A stretch of 64,000 nucleotides of DNA from Simmondsia chinensis (Eukaryota > Streptophyta > Magnoliopsida > Caryophyllales > Simmondsiaceae). Where the stretch lies: the NCBI GenBank assembly GCA_018398585.1, contig JAGTTD010000012.1:24127036-24191035 (forward strand), read 5' to 3'. The notes under the pieces are model-generated. The model worked only from the letters and a program-made list of their open reading frames with translations. It was not told the DNA's origin and ran no database searches. Below, piece after piece: positions 11,560 through 22,822 of the stretch (position 1 is the stretch's first letter; the number at the start of each line of letters is the position of its first letter). The translations under genes and the position numbers were made by a program.

Positions 11560-12850
11560 TTAAATTTTTTCTACTATATCTAGAAGGTCTTCTTTGTTTG
11601 CTTTTGTTAATACATTAATTGTTTTGATTGTCCAGGGACATAAATCTTTGGTTGATTTAGATGATGTATCTTAATTAGTTGTATCTTCTTGAACTTCAAA
11701 TATATGTCTTCATTATTTGAGCTTAAATCGGAAAGAAATAAATTTATTAATTTAATTTTTAAATCTTCATCTTCTATTTGATTTATTTTTTCTTTCATTT
11801 TGCAATCGTTTCGGCAATGACCAGGTTTTTTGCATTCGAAGCATACTGGAATTTTGTTTGATTTTTTCTTTGAATATCTTCTTCTATTTTTGTAATATTG
11901 AGGTGGTAGTGGTTGTTCATATTTATTTATTTTTCTTTTCTTTTTGTAAGACTTAAAGTCTTGTTGAAACGTTTTTTTTTTTGGTATTGTTTTGAAGGAG
12001 GTTTGAAATTATGAATACCGTATTGAGCACAGAAAGAACCTAATTCTTTTCTTGTTTGGGCTTTTTTAAGATTGTTACGAAGTCTTTGTTCTTGATGTAA
12101 TTGTACTGCTTCCTTTTTAATAAAAGCAAATCATTGTTCATATGTTAAGTTGTAACATGGAATTGTTTAAGTTCCACAAATATCCTGAATTTTGGTAATT
12201 ATTCTTTTTGCAAATAATTTTGGAAGTCCCAGTTACAAATCTTTCTTTCCAAAATGGTTGTTTTCCATCATCTCTTTTGAGTACATGAGTTAAAAACATA
12301 TATTTGTACCATCGAAAATCTTGTAAAGATGGACATCTTAAATTGGTTAAAAACAATTTTGCTGATTCTTGTTCTTCAGTTATGCTGCTAAGAAAGGCAA
12401 CAATTATTGACCAAATTAATATTTCTACAGCGTCTTCTATTAATTCTTCAATGTAAGGTGAATTGAAGTCATTAGGATCAAGTCGTCTTCTTTCTGTATG
12501 GGTATGATTAAGTATCAATTCTCATTCACGGAGTTGTAATGTTTTTGACTACCATGATTGAATTGTTATCCCAAGAATCCAGAAATAATTAATCTGGCTG
12601 CTATATGGTTTGTATGTGCGGAATTAAATATGTCATATGCTGTTGACGCCATTACCATTTTTTGTAGAGTATTTTTTATCTCATACTCGGATTTTCGGTC
12701 TATATTCCATTCATGGATGTCACTTTCATTGAAGGATACAGAAATAAATTGATTTCTTTCTTCATATTGTATATCGGGAGGGGTTGACCTTGGATAATAG
12801 TTTCTTGTGGGTTGGTTTTTCCAATTATTCTCTATTTTGTTCATTGATGA
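11560..12850 (-). pseudogene. Viral coat protein and zinc knuckle (copy A)
   Basis: Three broken open stretches (12,566-12,844; 12,138-12,518; 11,607-11,798 and nearby) cover the coat-protein core, with SDIHEWNID, EYEIKNTLQKM, IAARLIISGFLG and WYKYMFLTHVLK. The zinc knuckle is at 11,802-11,843. It is the capsid protein of caulimovirids, with C-terminal nucleic-acid-binding tail. An acidic Glu/Asp tail follows the knuckle. Copies C and D lack this core entirely. Confidence 0.8.
11802..11843 (-). other. CCHC zinc knuckle, intact residues (copy A)
   Basis: Reads C-F-E-C-K-K-P-G-H-C-R-N-D-C, matching C-x2-C-x4-H-x4-C with all four ligands. The matching site in copy B has Tyr for the first Cys. 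Copies C and D each lose a different ligand. Confidence 0.85.
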
Positions 12851-13146
12851 TTCAGGGTTTTCAATTGTATTGGTGTTAAATTGTTCTTCTATTTTTTGAA
12901 TCTCTATTTCACTTATGGATATTGATGAGGTTTCTTGATTTGAGTCTTCATTTTCTCTTTTGGAAATAATTTCAATTGTGGGGCTACTTGTACTTGGGTT
13001 ATCTATTAATTTGAGTTTTTGAGTGATTTTTTCAAAGATATCATCATCAGAATTTTATAATTTTTTGAGTTTTATTTGTTCTTTGTCCTTTTGAGTTAAA
13101 TTAAAAGGTTGGAATGAGGGTTGTTGAATTCCATTAAAAAATGGGC

Positions 13147-13303
13147 AGCTATCAATTTCACTCTGTAAGTTTTATTTGTATTTAAATTTTATGTTTCTAT
13201 TTTCAATTAATCTTTTGTACTCAACCTATGTTTAAACTTCTCAATTAATAAATCCATCTTTCTCATCTTCTTCTGTCTGTGTCCTCCAATCCTGCCCCTT
13301 TTC
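13147..13303 (+). promoter_or_regulatory. Viral transcript 3' region with poly(A) signal (copy B)
   Basis: AATAAA at 13,247-13,252 in the conserved context ctcaattaataaatcc. The same block is at 25,490-25,617 in copy C and in reverse at 27,525-27,665 in copy D, where the hexamer is mutated to GATAAA. It lies between TATA box and primer site, as expected for the terminally redundant pregenomic RNA of pararetroviruses. Confidence 0.7.
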
Positions 13304-13317
13304 TAGTATTAGAGCCA
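13304..13317 (+). promoter_or_regulatory. Viral primer-binding site, initiator tRNA-Met (copy B)
   Basis: TAGTATTAGAGCCA differs at two positions from the TGGTATCAGAGCCA complement of plant initiator tRNA-Met, the usual caulimovirid primer. It lies about 290 bp before the ORF1 ATG. Confidence 0.75.
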
Positions 13318-13606
13318 TGTTCAACGTGTTTTCAACAGTAATTTCACAGACATACTGTTAAGCACTTATTAGGAACGCTTTGCTATTAAAGCACTTATTA
13401 GGAGCATTGGTAAGCCGGTAGTGTAGCGTTGGTAAGCCCTGGATAGCGTTGGTAAGCCGTCGAAAGGTGTTCCCACTGGGTGTTCCCGTTACTGTGTCAC
13501 TGGTGTTCCTGTTCTCAACAGTGTCAAATAGTAAAGTTGTTCTCAACGGTGTCAAATAGTAAGACTGTTGGGTAACTGTTGAACCTAAACAATTGAGGCT
13601 GTAACC
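13318..13606 (+). promoter_or_regulatory. Viral leader with short internal repeats (copy B)
   Basis: Noncoding leader between primer site and ORF1. It contains three copies of 'gcgttggtaagcc' (about 13,410-13,460), two of 'gcacttattagga', and two of 'caacggtgtcaaatagtaa'-like sequence. Copy D preserves the same leader in reverse (27,200-27,488), so the repeats predate integration. A role in RNA structure or translation is plausible for caulimovirid leaders but not shown. Confidence 0.6.
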
Positions 13607-14458
13607 ATGTCAGGCTTCAAAATTGCTGGACCATTTAGAAAGATGCTTTCAAAACAACCTAATACTAGTTCAAACATAGTTAATTCAAAAGAAGTTTCAA
13701 AAAAAATTACAAACCCAAAAGATTTTGTCAATTGGAGCATTCCAAATGAAGATTTAGAATCAATTTATTAAATTGGAACTTTTGATTGTAAATTGGCTTT
13801 TTCATGCAAAACACATGAACAATCAATGGCTATTGATCAAGAAACCCAAATAGGTCAATTACTTTCAAACTTATCCCTTCAAATATATATTGCAAAAGAT
13901 TATCATTATATACACTATGGTTTAGTTCGAGTAGCTAGCAACCCTTTAACAAGGACAGGACATAACCAACCGGTTATGTTAGCTCTTAAAGATTCGACAT
14001 ATTTGAAATATGAAGAATCTTTACTAGCAATTGTCCAAACAAATTTGTACAATGGACCAATTTATTTCAATTGTTATCCAAACTTTTTTATTGCTCTTCG
14101 AGATCCGAAAATTTTGGATACTTTAACGTTAGATATTCATTTGCCAAATATTAATATCAAAGAGAACAGACAAAACTTTGTTCTCATTTATAGAATTTAT
14201 TTCAGGCTCTTAGGAAGCCAACTCAACCCAAAATGTCTCAAACAATCTCCTCCCGGAGAAACTTTACTGCTTGAGGCTCAGGCAGAACAAGCTTCAACCT
14301 TTACCCCAAAGCGTCTCAAATGGAATGACATAACCATTCCACATATTTGGAGGATTGAAAACCCTCAACCTCCAAGCAATATTGCAAAAAGGCAAGTTCA
14401 ACAAATTACTGAAGAACTTGATGGTAAAATTACCATTAAGTTTGAATCGGAAAAATAA
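13607..14458 (+). pseudogene. Viral movement protein, N-terminal part of ORF1 (copy B)
   Basis: Starts at ATG 13,607 (MSGFKIAGPFRKM), just downstream of the leader; copy D has the same start region. One TAA at 13,769-13,771 interrupts it, after which 221 codons stay open. The block NGPIYFNCYPNF, then D-P-K-I-L-D-T-L and LDIHLPNI, matches the caulimovirid 30K-type movement protein, which makes tubules through plasmodesmata. ORF1 shifts frame near 14,458. Present, in varied decay, in copies C and D as well. Confidence 0.8.
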
Positions 14459-15690
14459 ACAATTATTTCAGAACCTTCCTATATTGAATCCTCAAAACAA
14501 TCAACTTCATCCTTTCCTTACAACAGAGAAGAAGATTTTCAAAATACTTCTGCTTCCAGGTTTAGAGGAATACGTTTTAACTCTTCTCTTTCCGAATCAA
14601 AATGAATCATTTTCAAACCCAAGTTTTCCAACAGCTTCTCAAAGGAGACCACCTTCAATAACCATTTTCACAAAAGATTTTACAATAAAAAAGGAATTTT
14701 TAAGCAATGAATTTAAATTTGATCACAATAAGATTCAAAGACAATGGTTTTTTCAAACTTTTAGAAAAGAATCAACAATCAGAATTAGAGAAACTTATTA
14801 CAAAGAATTAAATCAATTAAAATGTAATATTCCAGTTTTCAAATAGTTAGAATCATACACATTAAGAAATCAAATACCAAATCCTTTTATTCAAAATTTT
14901 CTAAATGCTAATACAACCTCTACAACCAAATGACTGACAACGGATGGACAAGTAATCCAAACTATTCATCCTCCAACAAAAAATCTAATTATTAATGTAT
15001 AAAATCAAGAAATGGTTGCTACTCCTTTCCGTAGGGGAAGAGATGAAAAGGAAGATGTAGATTCACCATCTATAATAAAAGATATAAACAAAATTTATGA
15101 ACAAAATAATTTTCAAGCTTTAAAACTAGAAACAGTTTCGGAATAATTAAATTTAATACATTATAATTTAATAAACAACAAGGATAAACAAAAAATGGAA
15201 CAATCTCCAATAGTCCAATCAATGCCTCAACCAACATGTCAAAATTACACTATCCCCCAACCAATACCTCAGATACCTCAGAGTTACCCTATTCAACAAA
15301 ACTTTCCACTCCCACAACCACAAGCAAACTCATTTTTTCAAGGAATTTAACAACCCTCATTCCAACCTTTTAATTTAACTCAAAAGGATAAAGAACAAAT
15401 AAAACTCAAAAAATTACAAAATTCTGATGATGGTATCATTGAAAAAATCACTCAAAAACTCAAATTAACAGAAAACCCAACTACAAATAGCCCAACAATC
15501 CAAACTATTTTCGAAGGAGAAAATGAAGACTCAAATGAAGAAACCTCATCAGTATCCCTAAGTGAAATAGAAATTCAAAAAACAGAAGAACAATTTAACA
15601 CCAATACAATTGAAAACCCTAAATCATCAATAAATAGAATAAAGAATAATTGAAAAAACTAACCCACAAGAAACTATTATCTAAGGCCAA
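14459..15690 (+). pseudogene. ORF1 linker between movement and coat protein (copy B)
   Basis: A continuing ORF1 spacer broken by frameshifts and stops. It includes RIRETYYKELNQLKC, a Pro/Gln-rich stretch (PQPIPQIPQSYPIQQ) and an acidic stretch before the coat protein. Its function is unknown. All four copies carry at least part of it, and copy D begins and ends inside it. Confidence 0.65.
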
Positions 15691-16935
15691 CTCCTCCCAA
15701 TATATAATATGAAGAAGGAAATCAATTTACTTCTGTATCCTTCAATGGAAGTGACATCCATGAATGGAATATAAACGGAAAATTGGAGTATGAGATCAAA
15801 AATACTCTACAACAAATGGCAATGGCGTCAACAGCATATGAACTATTTAATCCAGTACATACAAACTATATAGCAGCCCGATTAATTATTTCTGGATTCT
15901 TGGGACAACTTCAATCAAGATGGTCAAAAACATTACAACTCCATGAAAGAGAATTGATACTTAATCATACCCATACAGAAAGAAGATGCCTTGATCGTAA
16001 TGACATCAATTCACTTACATTGAAGAATTAATAGAAGACGCTGTAGAAACATTAATTTGGTCAATAACTGTTGCCTTTCTTGGCGGCATAAATGAAGAAC
16101 AAGAATAAACAAAATTATTTTTAGCCAATTTAAGATGTCCATCTTTACAAGATTTCAATGGTACAAAGATATGTTTTTAACTCATGTACTCAAAACAGAT
16201 GATAGAAATCAACCATTTTGGAAAGAAAGATTTGTAACTGGACTTCAAAAATTATTTGCAGAAAGAATAATGATAAAAATTCATGATGTTTGTGGAACTC
16301 AAACAATTCCATGGTACAACAAAACATATGGACAATTATTTGCTTTTATAAAAAAGGAAGCATTACAATTATGTCAAGAACAAAAACTTCGTAACAATCT
16401 TAAAAAAGCCCAAATAAGAAAAGAATTAGGTTCTTTCTATGCTCAATACGGTATTCATAATTTCAAACCTCCTTCAAAACGATACAAAAGGAAACATTTC
16501 AACAAGACTTTAAGTCTTACAGAAAGGAAAAATAACTATGAACAACCACCACCACCTCAATATTACAAAAATAGAAGAAGATATTCAAAGAAAAAATCAA
16601 ACAAAATTCCAATATACTTCAAATGCAAAAAATCTGGTCATTACAAAAATGATTGCAAAAAAGAAAAACTAAATCAAATAGAAGATGAAGATTTAAAAAA
16701 TAAATTAATGAATTTATTTCTTTCTTATTCAAGCTCAAACAATGAAGGCTATACATTTGAAGTTCAAGAAGACTCAGCTAATGAAGACACATCATCTGAA
16801 TCAACCAAAGATTTATGTCCCTGCAAAATCAAAACAATTAACGCATTAATAAAATCAAACAAAGAAGACCTTCTAGATATAGTAGAAAAAAAATTTAAGA
16901 TCAAGAAATTAGAAAGGAATATCTTCTCAAATTAA
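15691..16935 (+). pseudogene. Viral coat protein (copy B)
   Basis: Two open stretches (15,783-16,031 and 16,135-16,935) cover the coat-protein core: HEWNINGKLEYEIKNTL, IAARLIISGFLGQL, FQWYKDMFLTHVL, FWKERFVTGLQKLF. A Lys/Arg-rich region, the zinc knuckle (16,615-16,656) and an acidic tail follow. In the family it forms the icosahedral capsid and packages nucleic acid. The first knuckle Cys is Tyr here. A frameshift near 16,030 splits the core. Confidence 0.82.
16615..16656 (+). other. Zinc knuckle missing first Cys (copy B)
   Basis: Reads Y-F-K-C-K-K-S-G-H-Y-K-N-D-C. The first ligand is Tyr where copy A has Cys. Confidence 0.8.
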
Positions 16936-17339
16936 AAGAAATTATATTTAAAGAACAAGAGATAACTCGACCAAAGCAACCCAAATCTCTGGAATAAATA
17001 TTTGAGAAATACCCCACACCAAATGTGTTCAGAAAAATTTCGACTGGAGATCAACAAAGAGAAATCAATGATCTAAAAGGACAAATTAAACATTTACAAA
17101 CGGAATTAATAATAATACAGTATCAAGATTTAGAAATAAAATCAAAATTATCTCTCTTAGAATCAAAAGATTTACCATTAGAATCAAGATTATCATACGT
17201 AGTGTCTAAAACAAGTACTTCAATAACAAGTCTAATAGAAACTCAATTAGAAAACATTCAATACCAGATGAACCAATCTCAAATGACAAATTTCTTCAAA
17301 TAATCGAAAGAATAGAGTATCAAAAATGGTATGTCCATA

Positions 17340-17851
17340 TAACTCTTCATATTTCAAAGGACTATAAAATTCAAGCTTAAGCCCTATTAGACTCAGGAGT
17401 AGATCTTAACTGCATCCAAGGAGGACTCGTTCCATCAAAATATTATGAAAAAATATTAGAAAGCCTTCACACAGCTAGTGGAGATAAAATGAATATCAAA
17501 TATAAACTTTCAAATTCTTATATCTGCAATAATGGAGTTTGTTTCAAAACACCATTTATTTTAGTCAAAGATCTTGAACAACAAATTGTATTAGGAACCC
17601 CATTTATAAGCCAAATATATACTTTTATGGTTACAAAAGAAGGAATTCATACTAAGATTATGGACACCAAAGTAATATTTCTATTCTTAAACCCGATCCA
17701 ACAAAGAGATATAAATCTCTTACAATCAACAATATTCAAACAAATAAACATGATCAGCAACAAGAAAATTCATATTCAATATCTTCAAAAAGAAATAGAA
17801 TATCAAAAGATTGAAAAACAATTAGTCCAGTCAAATGAAAAAATAACTTAA
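17340..17851 (+). pseudogene. Viral aspartic protease (copy B)
   Basis: The active-site triplet D-S-G is at 17,390-17,398 (ALLDSGVDLNCI). It is followed by SNSYICNNGVCF and FILVKDLEQQIVLGTPFISQI, the typical downstream beta region. An in-frame stop sits just before the active site (about 17,378) and the frame closes at 17,851, so the link to the RT is cut. The 120-codon open stretch is the C-terminal half plus linker. Confidence 0.8.
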
Positions 17852-17884
17852 TTAAAGAACAAAATAATTAAGAAGTATGCTCTG

Positions 17885-18660
17885 ATCTTCCTAATGCATT
17901 GTGGGAAAGAAAAAGGCATATAATTCGATTATCCTATGAAAAAGATTTTAATGAAAGAAATATCCGATTAAAAGCCAGACCTAATCAAATGAACAAGGAA
18001 TTATTAGAACATTGTAAAACCAAAATTCAAATGCTTCTAAACATAAAATTAATAAGACCACCAAAATCTCCTTGCAGCTGCTCTGTATTTTATGTCAACA
18101 AACGAGCAGAACTAGAAAGAGAAGTCCCAAGATTAGTCATCAATTACAAACCATTAAATAAAGTACTTCAATGGATAAGATATCCAATTCCAAACAAAAG
18201 AGACCTATTAAATAGGTTACATGATGCGAATATATTTTCAAATTTTGATTTAAAAAGTGGTTTTAGGCAAATTCAAATTGACAAAAAAGATCGTTACATG
18301 ACAGCATTAACAGTTCTGTTTGGATACTATGAATGGAATGTGATGCCATTTGGACTCAAAAATACTCCATCATAATTTCAAAATATTATGAATGACTTTT
18401 TTACTTAATATATAGATTTCATCATCGTTTACATTGATAATATCTTAGTTTTCTCAAAAAATGTTGATCAACATTTTAAACATTTAAATATCCTTATCAA
18501 CATTATCGAAAGAAATGGTTTAGTCGTTCTAGCTTCAAAAATGAAATTCTTTCAAGCCAAAGTCCGATTTTTAGGGCATAATATTTTTTAAGGAACCATA
18601 AAACCTATTGCAAGAACAATAGAGTTTGCTGACAAGTTTCAAAATGAATTAATTGACAAA
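17885..18660 (+). pseudogene. Viral reverse transcriptase (copy B), active-site Asp replaced
   Basis: An open stretch of 158 codons (17,899-18,375) covers the fingers and early palm: SPCSCSVFYVNK, RLVINYKPLNK, LHDANIFSNFDLKSGFRQIQ, YYEWNVMPFGLKN. Beyond a stop at about 18,374 comes the catalytic motif at 18,430-18,441, which reads Y-I-D-N; the last Asp of Y-x-D-D has become Asn. Further stops follow. The enzyme copied pregenomic RNA into DNA in the virus. Confidence 0.88.
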
Positions 18661-19252
18661 ACTCAATTACAATGATTTTTAGGACGTTTAAATTATGTTG
18701 CTGATTTCTTCTCGAACCTTTGCAATATGTGTCAACCATTATATCAAAAGCTTCAAAAAAATCTTTTTCCCTAGAGAAAGGATCATACTAAGATAGTTCA
18801 AGCCTTAAAACAAAGAGTCAAAAATTTCCCATGTCTAGCCCTTCCAAATCCAAAAACTTTTCTCGTAGTAGAAACATATGCTTCAAATATAGGTTATGGT
18901 AGTATACTCAAACAAAAAAGAGAGTCCAACCTTGAACAAATAATTTCATTCTGGACTCTGGCTTGGTGCTCAAAAAAATTATTCAACAATTAAAAAGGAA
19001 GTATTGTCTATTGTTTTATGCATTTCAAAATTTCAAGATGATTTATATAATAAAACTATCCGCAAAAGAAGTTTTACAAAATGATGTAAAAAATATTATT
19101 TGAAAACAAATTTTTGCGAGATTGCAAGCCATTCTTTCCATTTTTGACTTTCGAATTGAATTTATTAGAGGGTAAAATAACTCATTACCAGACTTTCTCT
19201 CGAGAGAATTTCTTCAAAACCGTAATTCAATTTAATTACTTTTACCAGGAGA
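18661..19252 (+). pseudogene. Viral RT thumb/connection and RNase H (copy B)
   Basis: Includes FLGRLNYVADFFSNLCNMCQ, then the RNase H block FLVVETYASNIGYGSILKQ. Here the family's N-A-S-D core is altered to Y-A-S-N, so the first catalytic Asp appears lost. Frameshifts and stops follow. The ORF1 reading frame ends with TAA at 19,275-19,277, overlapping the ORF2 start by 25 nt. Confidence 0.75.
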
Positions 19253-20237
19253 ATGTCAAAAGACAAAGGTAAAGTAAAGATCCAATCCGCCGAAGACTAT
19301 GCAATGACCATTAAGCCCCATCCTCAATCTTTTCCAATCAAAACCCCAACTCAAAACCCTTTCAAAATTCTAAATGAAGATTTTCCTTCAGTCTCCTACT
19401 CTACAGCTGTTTTAAGACCTCCAAATCCTCTCTCAATCCAACATCCGGCTCCTCCTAAATCCCTTAATCAATGACTCCAAAACACTCTACAAGCTTAAAC
19501 AAATTAATATTTTCCAAAGCCTCGGCTTGAATACATTTTCCTCACAAAACATAGAGAGCTCTTCCCATTAATTGAAATTCAAAATTTAGTCAAAACCACA
19601 TTTTCCTACAATTTCCAATGGCTTCCAGACGATATTCAAAGGACCTAGAAATTTTATGAATTCATCTTAGTAGATTCAGGTTCTGCCCTTATTAAACATG
19701 AAAGATGTAATAATGGGCAAATCCAATATTCAAAGTGCAAAATTTTAAATATTTGGGTTATCAAAGATTTTGGTTATACTTCTTATACTTCGAAACAATT
19801 TTCTCAAACTTTTATTCCAACAGGCTATACTTATCAAGATTACAAAATGGCTTGAGCTAGAACCTTTCTTTTCCGACATTTGATCATTCTTGGTTCTTTC
19901 AATTTCCAAAAAAAAAATCAATAACTTTTCCAGCCGGGTTTTATGAATGGTGGCGCTTTTTCGGAAGCACTACTGACATTTACCCAGCGAATGCCAAATT
20001 ATTATTTAACATTTATTCAAAACATTCAGAAGACGATCCTTTAACTGCAATTATAAAATTTCATTCAAAATTTTAAATTCCTTGGATATTTTGTTGGTCC
20101 TTTAAGACCACTCAATTTCTGGAACATCCTTAATTCAAGAATTCAATATTAAATGGTGGAAAAAATACGTCCTTGAACAAGATTGCATTCTATATAAAAA
20201 TTTTTCAAAAACAAAAATAAAAACATTCAAATTCCCA
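19253..20237 (+). pseudogene. Pararetrovirus ORF2, short form (copy B), 3' truncated
   Basis: ATG at 19,253, N-terminus MSKDKGKVKIQSAEDYAM, Pro-rich after residue 20. The same D-S-G-S motif as in copy A appears near 19,675 (ILVDSGSALIKH). It breaks off at 20,237 in the stretch equivalent to copy A position about 8,090 and continues directly into movement-protein sequence of copy C. Several stops are present. Function unknown. Confidence 0.75.
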
Positions 20238-22219
20238 ATTACAAACCCAAAAGATTTTGTGAACTGGAGCATTCCAAATGAAGATTTATAATCAATTTAT
20301 CAAATTAGAACTTTTGATTTTAAAATGACTTTTTCATGCAAAACACATGAACAATTAATGGCTATTGATCAAGAAACCCAAATAGTTCAATTACTTTCAA
20401 ACTTATCCCTTTAAAAATATATTGCAAAATGTTATCATTATATACACTATAGTTTAGTTCAAGTAGCTATCAATCCTTTGTCAAGGATAGGAGATAACCA
20501 ACCAGTTATGTTAGCTCTTAGAAATTTGACATATTTGAAATTTGAAGAATCTTTACTAGCAATTGTCTAAACAAATTTACACAATGGACCAATTTATTTC
20601 AATTGCTATCCAAACTTTTCGGTTGCTTTTCGAGATCCGACAATTTTGGATACTTTAATGTTAGATATTCATTTGCCAAATATTGATATCAAAGAGAACA
20701 GACAAAACTTTGTTATCATTTATAGAATTTATTTCAGGCTCTTAAGAAGCCAACTCGACACAAAATGTCTCAAACAATCTCCTCCTTGAGAAACTTTACC
20801 ATTTGAGTTTTAGGCTGAACAAGCTTCAACCTTGACCCCAAAACATCTCAAATCGAGTGACATAACCATTCCAGATATTTGGAGGATTGAAACCTCTCAA
20901 CCTCCAAGAAATATTGCAAAAAGAAAAGTTCAACATATTACTAAAGAACCTGATGGTTAAATTACCATTAAGTTCGAATCAGGAAAACAAACAATTATTT
21001 CAGAACCTTCCTATATTGAATCTTCAAAACAATCAACTTCATCCTTTCTATAGAACAGAGAAGAAGATTTTCAAAATACTTCTACTTCCAAGTTTAGAGA
21101 AATACGTTTTAACTCTCCTCTTGCCGAACCAGTTTTTCAAAATGAATCATTTTCAAACCCAAGTTCTCCAATAGCTTCTCAAATGAGACCAACAACAATA
21201 AATATTTTAACAAAATATTTTACAATAAATAAAGAATTTTTAAGTAACAAATTTGAATCTGATCACAATAAGATTAAAAAACAATGGTTTTTTTAAACCT
21301 TCATAAAAGAATCAACAATCCAAATTAGAAAAACTTATTACAAAGAATTAAATCAATTAAAATGTAATATTCCATCTTTCAAATGGCTAGAATCATACAC
21401 ATCAAGGAATAAAATACCAAATCCTTTTATTTGAAATTTTCTAAATGTTAATACAACCTCTACTACCAAATGGCTGACAACGGATAAACAAGCAATTCAA
21501 ACTATTCATCATCCAACAAAAAATTTAATTATTAATGTTCAAAATCAAGAAATGGCCGCCACTCCTTTCCAAAGGGGAAGAAAGGAAAAAGAAGATGTAG
21601 ATTCACCACCTACAATAAAAGATATAAACAAAATTTATGAACAAAATAATTTTCAAGCTTTAAATCTCAAAACAATTTCGAAATAATTAAATTTAATACA
21701 TAATAATATAATAAAAAATAAGGATTAAACAAAAAATGGAACAATCTCCAATAGTCCAATCAATGCCTCAACTAACATGTCAAAATTACACTATCCCGCA
21801 ACCAATACCTTAGATACCTTAGTGTTACCCTATTTAACAAAACTTTCCACTCCCACAACCACAAGCAAACCCATTTTTTTCAAGGAATTCAACAACCCTC
21901 ATTTCAACCTTTTAATTTAACTTAAAAGGATAAAGAACAAATAAAACTCAAAAAATTACAGAATTCTAATGATGATATCATTGAAAAAATCACTCAAAAA
22001 CTCAAATTAACCAACAACCCAACAGCAAGTAGCCCCACAAGCCAAACTATTTCCAAAAAAGAAAATTAAGTTTCTAATGATAAAACAACATCAATATTCC
22101 AACCAGAAGAAAAATTAATATCCCTCGGCATTCAAAACAATAGTCAAAGTTTCATACCTTTAAGAAAAAAACAAAAGGAAAAAAAACGTTCAAAACAAAA
22201 TTCAAATAGGATATCAATC
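20238..22219 (+). pseudogene. Movement protein and linker of ORF1 (copy C)
   Basis: Begins ITNPKDFVNWSIPNEDL without the first ~35 residues. NGPIYFNCYPNFSVAF and LDIHLPNIDIKE identify the movement protein. The linker (YYKELNQLKCNIP, EKEDVDSPPTIKDINKIYE) is like that of copy B, but at about 22,060-22,110 the sequence leaves copy B and passes straight to the basic stretch before the knuckle. Many stops. Confidence 0.75.
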
Positions 22220-22822
22220 TGTCACAGGTGTAGAAAACCTAGCCATTTTATGAAAAACCGCAAAAAGAATCAACAAATAACTCAAAATGAAGATCAACAA
22301 CTCATAGACAAATTAATAAATTTAGAAAATTCAATCTTAGAAAATACAAAAAATAATTCTGAAATTCAAAAGAATACATAATTTGAAAACCTATCTTCTA
22401 ATTCAGCTCATACAAAAAATAAAAACTTAACCTCTGATTCAACTATAAAAACGTATCACCACAAAACAATACAACACAAAAAACAAGAATCTGAATCAAA
22501 TTCAACCGTACCAAATTCAAAAGTATTTCTCATTACAAAACCTTCTGATAACAGATTACGAAATCTCATCTCTAGTCCAAAACAAATCAATACGTTACGG
22601 TTTAAAGTGAATTTTCCAAAACTTTAAAAACTTTTACACTATAAAATTCCCCTTTCAATACTGTATTATAAATTTGCAAAATTAATTATACAAAATACAA
22701 TTTTAAAACTACAAATAGTTTTAACATCCTTTCAAAATTACCTTTTTCCAAGACCCTTCTCTCAGGGATTATCTTTAGATAAATATTCTGATTATTTATC
22801 TGCAGGCTATGAAGACAGATAA
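22220..22822 (+). pseudogene. ORF1 C-terminus with zinc knuckle (copy C)
   Basis: The knuckle at 22,220-22,261 reads C-H-R-C-R-K-P-S-H-F-M-K-N-R, so the last Cys is Arg here. A tail of roughly 190 residues follows that is not found in the polymerase-bearing type, rich in Asn/Ser/Lys and then aliphatic. ORF1 ends LSAGYEDR-stop at 22,820-22,822, overlapping the ORF2 ATG (22,809) by 14 nt. Confidence 0.65.

Larger units (their letters stand above)
7540..13142 (-). mobile_element. Endogenous pararetrovirus copy A (Caulimoviridae, florendovirus-like, polymerase-bearing type)
   Basis: A minus-strand viral segment runs from the spacer before the coat protein (13,142) through coat protein, zinc knuckle, protease, RT, RNase H and ORF2 to just past the TATA box (about 7,567). 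The order coat protein-protease-RT-RNase H in one ORF followed by a second ORF of unknown function fits endogenous florendoviruses. The movement-protein part is absent from this copy. It has many stops and frameshifts, a SINE insertion, and an RT that lost its catalytic motif, so it is a dead fossil. Family assignment is secure; the genus is an inference. Confidence 0.85.
13147..20237 (+). mobile_element. Endogenous pararetrovirus copy B (Caulimoviridae, florendovirus-like, polymerase-bearing type)
   Basis: The most complete polymerase-bearing copy: 3' part of the intergenic region with poly(A) signal, primer site, leader, ORF1 (movement protein, spacer, coat protein, zinc knuckle, protease, RT, RNase H) and most of ORF2, broken off at 20,237 where it joins copy C. 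It faces copy A head to head at about 13,143-13,147. Numerous stops and frameshifts, and an Asp-to-Asn change in the RT active site, make it inactive. It and A together suggest an original circle near 7.8 kb, which is an inference. Confidence 0.88.

Noticed and set aside
20230..20245. One larger gene joining ORF2 of copy B to movement protein of copy C
   Set aside because: The join shares only a short overlap, interrupts both proteins at internal points and has stops on both sides; it is an integration or recombination scar.
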